Positions 42,229-45,993 of a stretch of 45,993 bases of DNA are shown here, piece by piece. The stretch comes from an uncultured Pseudomonadota bacterium (GTDB lineage: Bacteria > Pseudomonadota > Alphaproteobacteria > Rs-D84), in NCBI GenBank assembly GCA_902790415.1, contig CADARU010000009.1, positions 1 to 45,993 of the forward strand, written 5' to 3'. How positions within the stretch are numbered: the stretch's first letter is position 1; the number at the start of each line of letters is the position of its first letter. The translations under genes and the position numbers were made by a program. The notes under the pieces are model-generated. The model made no database searches. It saw only the letters and a program-made list of their open reading frames with translations, and was not told the origin of the DNA.

Positions 42229-44560
42229 GGCAAAAAAATTATTACAAATTATTGTTGTTATTGTTGGGGCGTGGGCGCTGTTTCGTTTTTTATTGGTTCC
42301 GCCATTATTAAGCGACACCGATTTTTCACGCGCATATTACGACAGAAACGATCGTTTATTGCGTATCACATTGACACGCGATGAAAAATACAGAATTTTT
42401 ACCCCATTACAACAAATTAGTCCACATATTCAACGGGCCGTAATTTTATACGAAGACAAACACTTTTTTTATCACCCCGGTATAAATCCGGCATCGTTAT
42501 TTCGTGCGTTCAAACAATACGTATCGGGTACCCCTCACCCTGTTGGGGCATCAACAATAACCATGCAAGTTGCAAGATTAAAATACAACATAAACACCAA
42601 ATCTATCGTTGGAAAACTGGAACAAATTGCCCTGGCTATTTATATTGATTTGTTTTATTCAAAACACGAAATATTAGAAGCATATTTAAATCTGGCACCA
42701 TACGGTGGCAATATCGAAGGCATCGGTGCCGCATCAACAATATATTTTGGCAAACAGGCCATCGCTTTAAGTAAAATAGAGGCGATAACATTGGCCACAA
42801 TTCCACAAAACCCAACAAAAAGAAGTTTAAATACCACCACCGGATTACAAAACATTGGCAACATGCGCACAGATTTGGTTAATCGATGGATACAAAGCAA
42901 TCCAAACGACCAAGATTTATTGTTATTGGCACAAATGCCATTACACAGCATTGGTACATCTAAATTACCTTTTTTGGCACCACACTTTGTAGATTATTTA
43001 AACACACTGCAAATTCCAAACCGCCAATCGACAGTAATCACAACATTAGATATGGGAATACAAACCGCATTAGAAAAAACACTGCGCAGTGAAATAAATG
43101 CCAGACGACAATACGGCATAACGAACGCGGCTGCGTTAATGATAAATTACAAAACAATGGACATATTGGCATATATTGGCTCGTCAGATTATTTTAATCG
43201 GGAAATATATGGCGAAAATGACGGTGTTCGTGCGCGCCGCAGTCCCGGTTCAACCTTAAAACCATTAATATATGCAAATGCGGTTGATTTAGGCCTGATA
43301 CATGGCATGACATTATTAAAAGACACGCCTGTTAATTTCGGGGTATATGCGCCAGAAAACGCCGACAATGAATTTTATGGGCCTGTTTTGGCACGCGATG
43401 CCCTAACCCACTCTAGAAATATTCCGGCAATAAATCTGGTTCGTGATATAGGAACCAAGAATTTTTATACAACAATGTTGCGTGCCGGTATTTCAAATCT
43501 AAAATCGCCAGAACATTACGGGGTATCTGTTGCCCTTGGCGGTGCCGAAGTGTCCATGATGGAACTAGCCGATATATACGCAACAATGGCAAATCTTGGT
43601 GCGCGCAAAAAAATAAAATATTTCATGGATGCCGCACCCGAAACTGTTTCGCACATTTTGTCCCCCGAAGCATATTTTTTAACACTGGAAATGCTGGGGC
43701 ATCAAAGTGCCAAAACAAATAAAATTCCATTTGCAAAGAATCAAAAACAAACATTAAAGCATTATTGGAAAACCGGAACATCTTCATCATATCGCGATGC
43801 ATGGACGGTCGGAATCTTTGGTGATATGGTTTTGGTTGTTTGGGTTGGTAATTTTGATGGCAAACCCAACAACGCATTTAGTGGTGCAAATGCCGCCGCT
43901 CCAATATACTTTTCGTTGGCTGACACGATTCAAAAATATTATGCCAGACACGGCACCCCCATCCAAGACAATAACTTTTATCGTCCGGAATTAAACGTGA
44001 TACCTGTTGATATGTGCGCGATTGGTGGCGGCATTGCCGGTCCATATTGCCCAAGGCGCGAAAGAACGTGGTTTATTCCTGGGAAATCGCCAATAACAAA
44101 AAATTCTGTATTCCGTATGATTTCGATAGATAATAAAACCGGCCTGCGTGCGTGCACAAACGATGCACCAAACACACATTTAGAATTATACGAATTTTGG
44201 GATGCGGAATACCTGGACATGTTTCGGGGTGCGGGAATCCGCCGCAAAACGGCACCAAATTTTACACCGGGATGTGAAATATCAGAAACAGGTGCCCCCG
44301 AATCAGAACCGATAATATTGTCCCCAAATGCCGATACCAGTATTATTATAACATCCGCACAAGATTATGAACCCATGGCCTTTATCGCACTGGGTGAAAC
44401 AAATGACACAAAAATAAACTGGTTTTTGGACGAACACGCATTGGGGGCAACCAAATCAGGTGAAGTATTAAAATACAACGTTGAAATTGGCACACACAAA
44501 TTACGCGCAACCAATTCCAACGGACTATTTAACGAAATAGAATTTAACGTCGTACGTTAA
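42215..44560 (+). CDS. pbpC: Penicillin-binding protein 1C
   Basis: 781 residues. An N-terminal membrane helix; glycosyltransferase family 51 domain with Glu80 in LYEDKHFFYHPG; transpeptidase domain with Ser346 in SPGSTLK, SRN, and Lys519 in KTGTSSS; C-terminal PBP1C-specific (BiPBP_C-like) domain from about residue 690. It makes and crosslinks peptidoglycan. The start lies 14 bases inside the alpha-2-macroglobulin gene (ttaaATGATG), so the two are translationally coupled. Confidence 0.95.
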   Translation: MMRIKAKKLLQIIVVIVGAWALFRFLLVPPLLSDTDFSRAYYDRNDRLLRITLTRDEKYRIFTPLQQISPHIQRAVILYEDKHFFYHPGINPASLFRAFKQYVSGTPHPVGASTITMQVARLKYNINTKSIVGKLEQIALAIYIDLFYSKHEILEAYLNLAPYGGNIEGIGAASTIYFGKQAIALSKIEAITLATIPQNPTKRSLNTTTGLQNIGNMRTDLVNRWIQSNPNDQDLLLLAQMPLHSIGTSKLPFLAPHFVDYLNTLQIPNRQSTVITTLDMGIQTALEKTLRSEINARRQYGITNAAALMINYKTMDILAYIGSSDYFNREIYGENDGVRARRSPGSTLKPLIYANAVDLGLIHGMTLLKDTPVNFGVYAPENADNEFYGPVLARDALTHSRNIPAINLVRDIGTKNFYTTMLRAGISNLKSPEHYGVSVALGGAEVSMMELADIYATMANLGARKKIKYFMDAAPETVSHILSPEAYFLTLEMLGHQSAKTNKIPFAKNQKQTLKHYWKTGTSSSYRDAWTVGIFGDMVLVVWVGNFDGKPNNAFSGANAAAPIYFSLADTIQKYYARHGTPIQDNNFYRPELNVIPVDMCAIGGGIAGPYCPRRERTWFIPGKSPITKNSVFRMISIDNKTGLRACTNDAPNTHLELYEFWDAEYLDMFRGAGIRRKTAPNFTPGCEISETGAPESEPIILSPNADTSIIITSAQDYEPMAFIALGETNDTKINWFLDEHALGATKSGEVLKYNVEIGTHKLRATNSNGLFNEIEFNVVR

Positions 44561-44567
44561 AGGCGCA

Positions 44568-45428
44568 CTAACGTAACCCAAATTTTGTTATATAATTAAA
44601 AGATACACCCAAAATTAAATTACTGCCATAAACATCGGCTTCACGCGATTTAGCCAAACGATATTGTACATATGGGCCCATCGTAAACGCGCCCCACAAA
44701 TTAGTATCCATACGCGCAGTTACCGATAAATCACGTTTCAAATCGGTACCAACATATTCAGAATAATCCAAGTATTCACGATAATATCCATCCGTACCCA
44801 ATCGCACACCTTCACGAATATCATATTCTAATCGCCAACCCAATTCTGCGGCCAATTTACTGACCTGTTGATGACCGTATGTAAAATCATATTCGTAAAC
44901 CCCGGCCAGGTATAATGATTTAACAATTTCTGAATCAAACAACGACAAACCACCAAACGCACGCGCAACCTTTAACCGATTGTTTGTATCGTTAGCCGGT
45001 TCAAATTCTGTTTCATAAGATGCGCGAACCATTGGTCCCAACTTAAACGAACCAAAATCCCAAATCGCATAGGATAAATTGCTGGCCGCCAATATCTTAT
45101 CCGCACTTTCATTTACTGTTTTTGGAGCATCATAAGGTTTTAATGTAGTACGGCCGTATTCCATAAACAAACTGTTGTCCCAATTAAAACGATTATGGGT
45201 GTATTCCAAGGCGGTATCAAATACACCTTTGATAAATTCCTGACTGTCGCTATTTAAAGCCGAGATTGGAGAATTAGAATATTCTGCCGCGTGGCCAACG
45301 TCCGTTTTTGATAAATCCAACCCAATACGGCGAATATTTAATACCAATTCTTTGCCTTCTAAATCATCCGCCGCAACAGCCGCGAACGGTAAAGTTAATG
45401 CACATAAAAACAACGGTAATTTTTTCAT
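44568..45428 (-). CDS. Outer-membrane beta-barrel protein
   Basis: 286 residues. Signal peptide MKKLPLFLCALTLPFAAVAA. The rest alternates hydrophobic and polar residues in 10-14-residue strands (FKLGPMVRASYETEF, LYLAGVYEYDFTYG, LGWRLEYDIREGVRLGTDGY), ending SFNYITKFGLR. It is likely a porin-like barrel or outer-membrane factor. No named family. Convergent with pbpC with no terminator seen between them; 29 bases after the next gene, so probably an operon. Confidence 0.75.
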   Translation of the reverse strand: MKKLPLFLCALTLPFAAVAADDLEGKELVLNIRRIGLDLSKTDVGHAAEYSNSPISALNSDSQEFIKGVFDTALEYTHNRFNWDNSLFMEYGRTTLKPYDAPKTVNESADKILAASNLSYAIWDFGSFKLGPMVRASYETEFEPANDTNNRLKVARAFGGLSLFDSEIVKSLYLAGVYEYDFTYGHQQVSKLAAELGWRLEYDIREGVRLGTDGYYREYLDYSEYVGTDLKRDLSVTARMDTNLWGAFTMGPYVQYRLAKSREADVYGSNLILGVSFNYITKFGLR

Positions 45429-45457
45429 TTTAACCTTCCTTTACTACAAAAAAAATT

Positions 45458-45993
45458 TTATCTAGAAACGTTTAATATGCCGTCTATATCTTGGAATCGC
45501 CATCCGTTATCACGCAATGCAATGGTTATCGCACCACGTTTAGATGCCGGCAAAACAAAACTGATTTTATTTCCTTCTATATACCTGGTATTCAAATCTA
45601 TACCGGTACCGATTGCCACCCTGTGCAACGAAGCCCAATCAGAAATCTTATTGGATAAATTTGCAACCAAAACAAAATTATTTGTTGAAACATTCCCCAC
45701 CGGAATCCAATTTTGTACCCCACGTGAATCCAACCAATTTTTTGCGGCAAAATCATTAACCGTCATCGTAACCGCGGCCGAGTACGTTGTATCAGACAAT
45801 TTTTCATTTGCAATTTCCGAACTGGATATCAAGTTCATTAAAACAGATGCTTTTTCCGACTTGACCGCGCCACGCAACCCGGTGTTATCAGAATACGGTA
45901 ACAAAGTATCAACAATAACCTGGCGGCGCGCCTCATCCATGGCGATATCTTTTGCACTTGTTGCGGTATCACTGGCAGATCTGCATGCCGATA
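45458..45993 (-). CDS. Unknown protein, 5' part outside the window
   Basis: The frame stays open to the window edge: SACRSASDTATSAKDIAMDE precedes the first in-frame methionine, so the gene very likely starts beyond 45993. The visible 178 residues contain TTYSAAVTMTVNDFAAKNWL and VPVGNVSTNNF-like segments with alternating strands. The function cannot be told. It is upstream of the outer-membrane barrel gene on the same strand and may encode a partner. Confidence 0.7.
   Translation of the reverse strand, partial: SACRSASDTATSAKDIAMDEARRQVIVDTLLPYSDNTGLRGAVKSEKASVLMNLISSSEIANEKLSDTTYSAAVTMTVNDFAAKNWLDSRGVQNWIPVGNVSTNNFVLVANLSNKISDWASLHRVAIGTGIDLNTRYIEGNKISFVLPASKRGAITIALRDNGWRFQDIDGILNVSR

Overview
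ORGANISM AND STYLE. The window reads as chromosome of an AT-rich, Gram-negative, probably gut-associated alphaproteobacterium (inference from gene content; no rRNA or full marker set is present). Core genes include ugd, rho, ssb, eno, lptC-lptB, carD, bamE, tsf, rpsB and pbpC. A pyruvate:ferredoxin oxidoreductase points to anaerobic metabolism, and a penicillin-V-acylase/bile-salt-hydrolase-family enzyme, a Pmp-like autotransporter and a LamG-like surface protein fit life with a host. Many promoters are extended -10 boxes (TGnTATAAT) with no clear -35. LAYOUT. 1-2155: array of short units, each ending in a tRNA-3'-end-like ...ACCA; two units carry a gene (isochorismatase-like hydrolase; unknown protein). 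2196-10528: ordinary chromosome (flavodoxin, exported proteins, ugd, an Rz/Rz1-like overlapping spanin pair, rho, ssb, eno, a superinfection-immunity-like membrane protein, a coiled-coil envelope protein). 10627-15621: second unit array, anchored on tRNA-Gln(CUG), with five single-gene units (methyltransferase, P-loop kinase-like, possible ADP-ribosyltransferase-fold, DEDDh exonuclease, nucleotidyltransferase) plus one empty unit. 15761-25752: envelope and exported proteins (Ntn hydrolase, autotransporter, lipoprotein hydrolase, DUF1015, a paralogue of the coiled-coil protein, a 56-aa protein, an OmpA-like lipoprotein). 25851-32624: lptC-lptB, carD, bamE, a zinc metallopeptidase and nifJ. 32867-36275: LamG-like protein, a duplicated 3' end of tsf flanking a one-gene insertion, tsf and rpsB. 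36508-45993: alpha-2-macroglobulin with pbpC, then an outer-membrane barrel and a partial gene. THE CANDIDATE SYSTEM. Both arrays obey one grammar. After a tRNA-like ACCA end comes a Rho-independent terminator, usually a TTCGAA hairpin, usually one gene with its own extended -10 promoter, and then another ACCA end. Read on the minus strand, the second array starts exactly at the CCA end of tRNA-Gln. Units recur: a 192-bp stretch occurs twice in the first array with three mismatches, and a relative of it is the unit next to tRNA-Gln. Two units have cassette-specific perfect terminal inverted repeats of 23 and 18 bp. No integrase or transposase is visible in the window. I interpret this as an integron-like accumulation of minimal one-gene elements that use tRNA 3' ends as attachment sites and are moved in trans. 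The same logic may apply at tsf, where about 0.7 kb with one gene lies between an intact 3' end and a displaced 152-bp copy of it.
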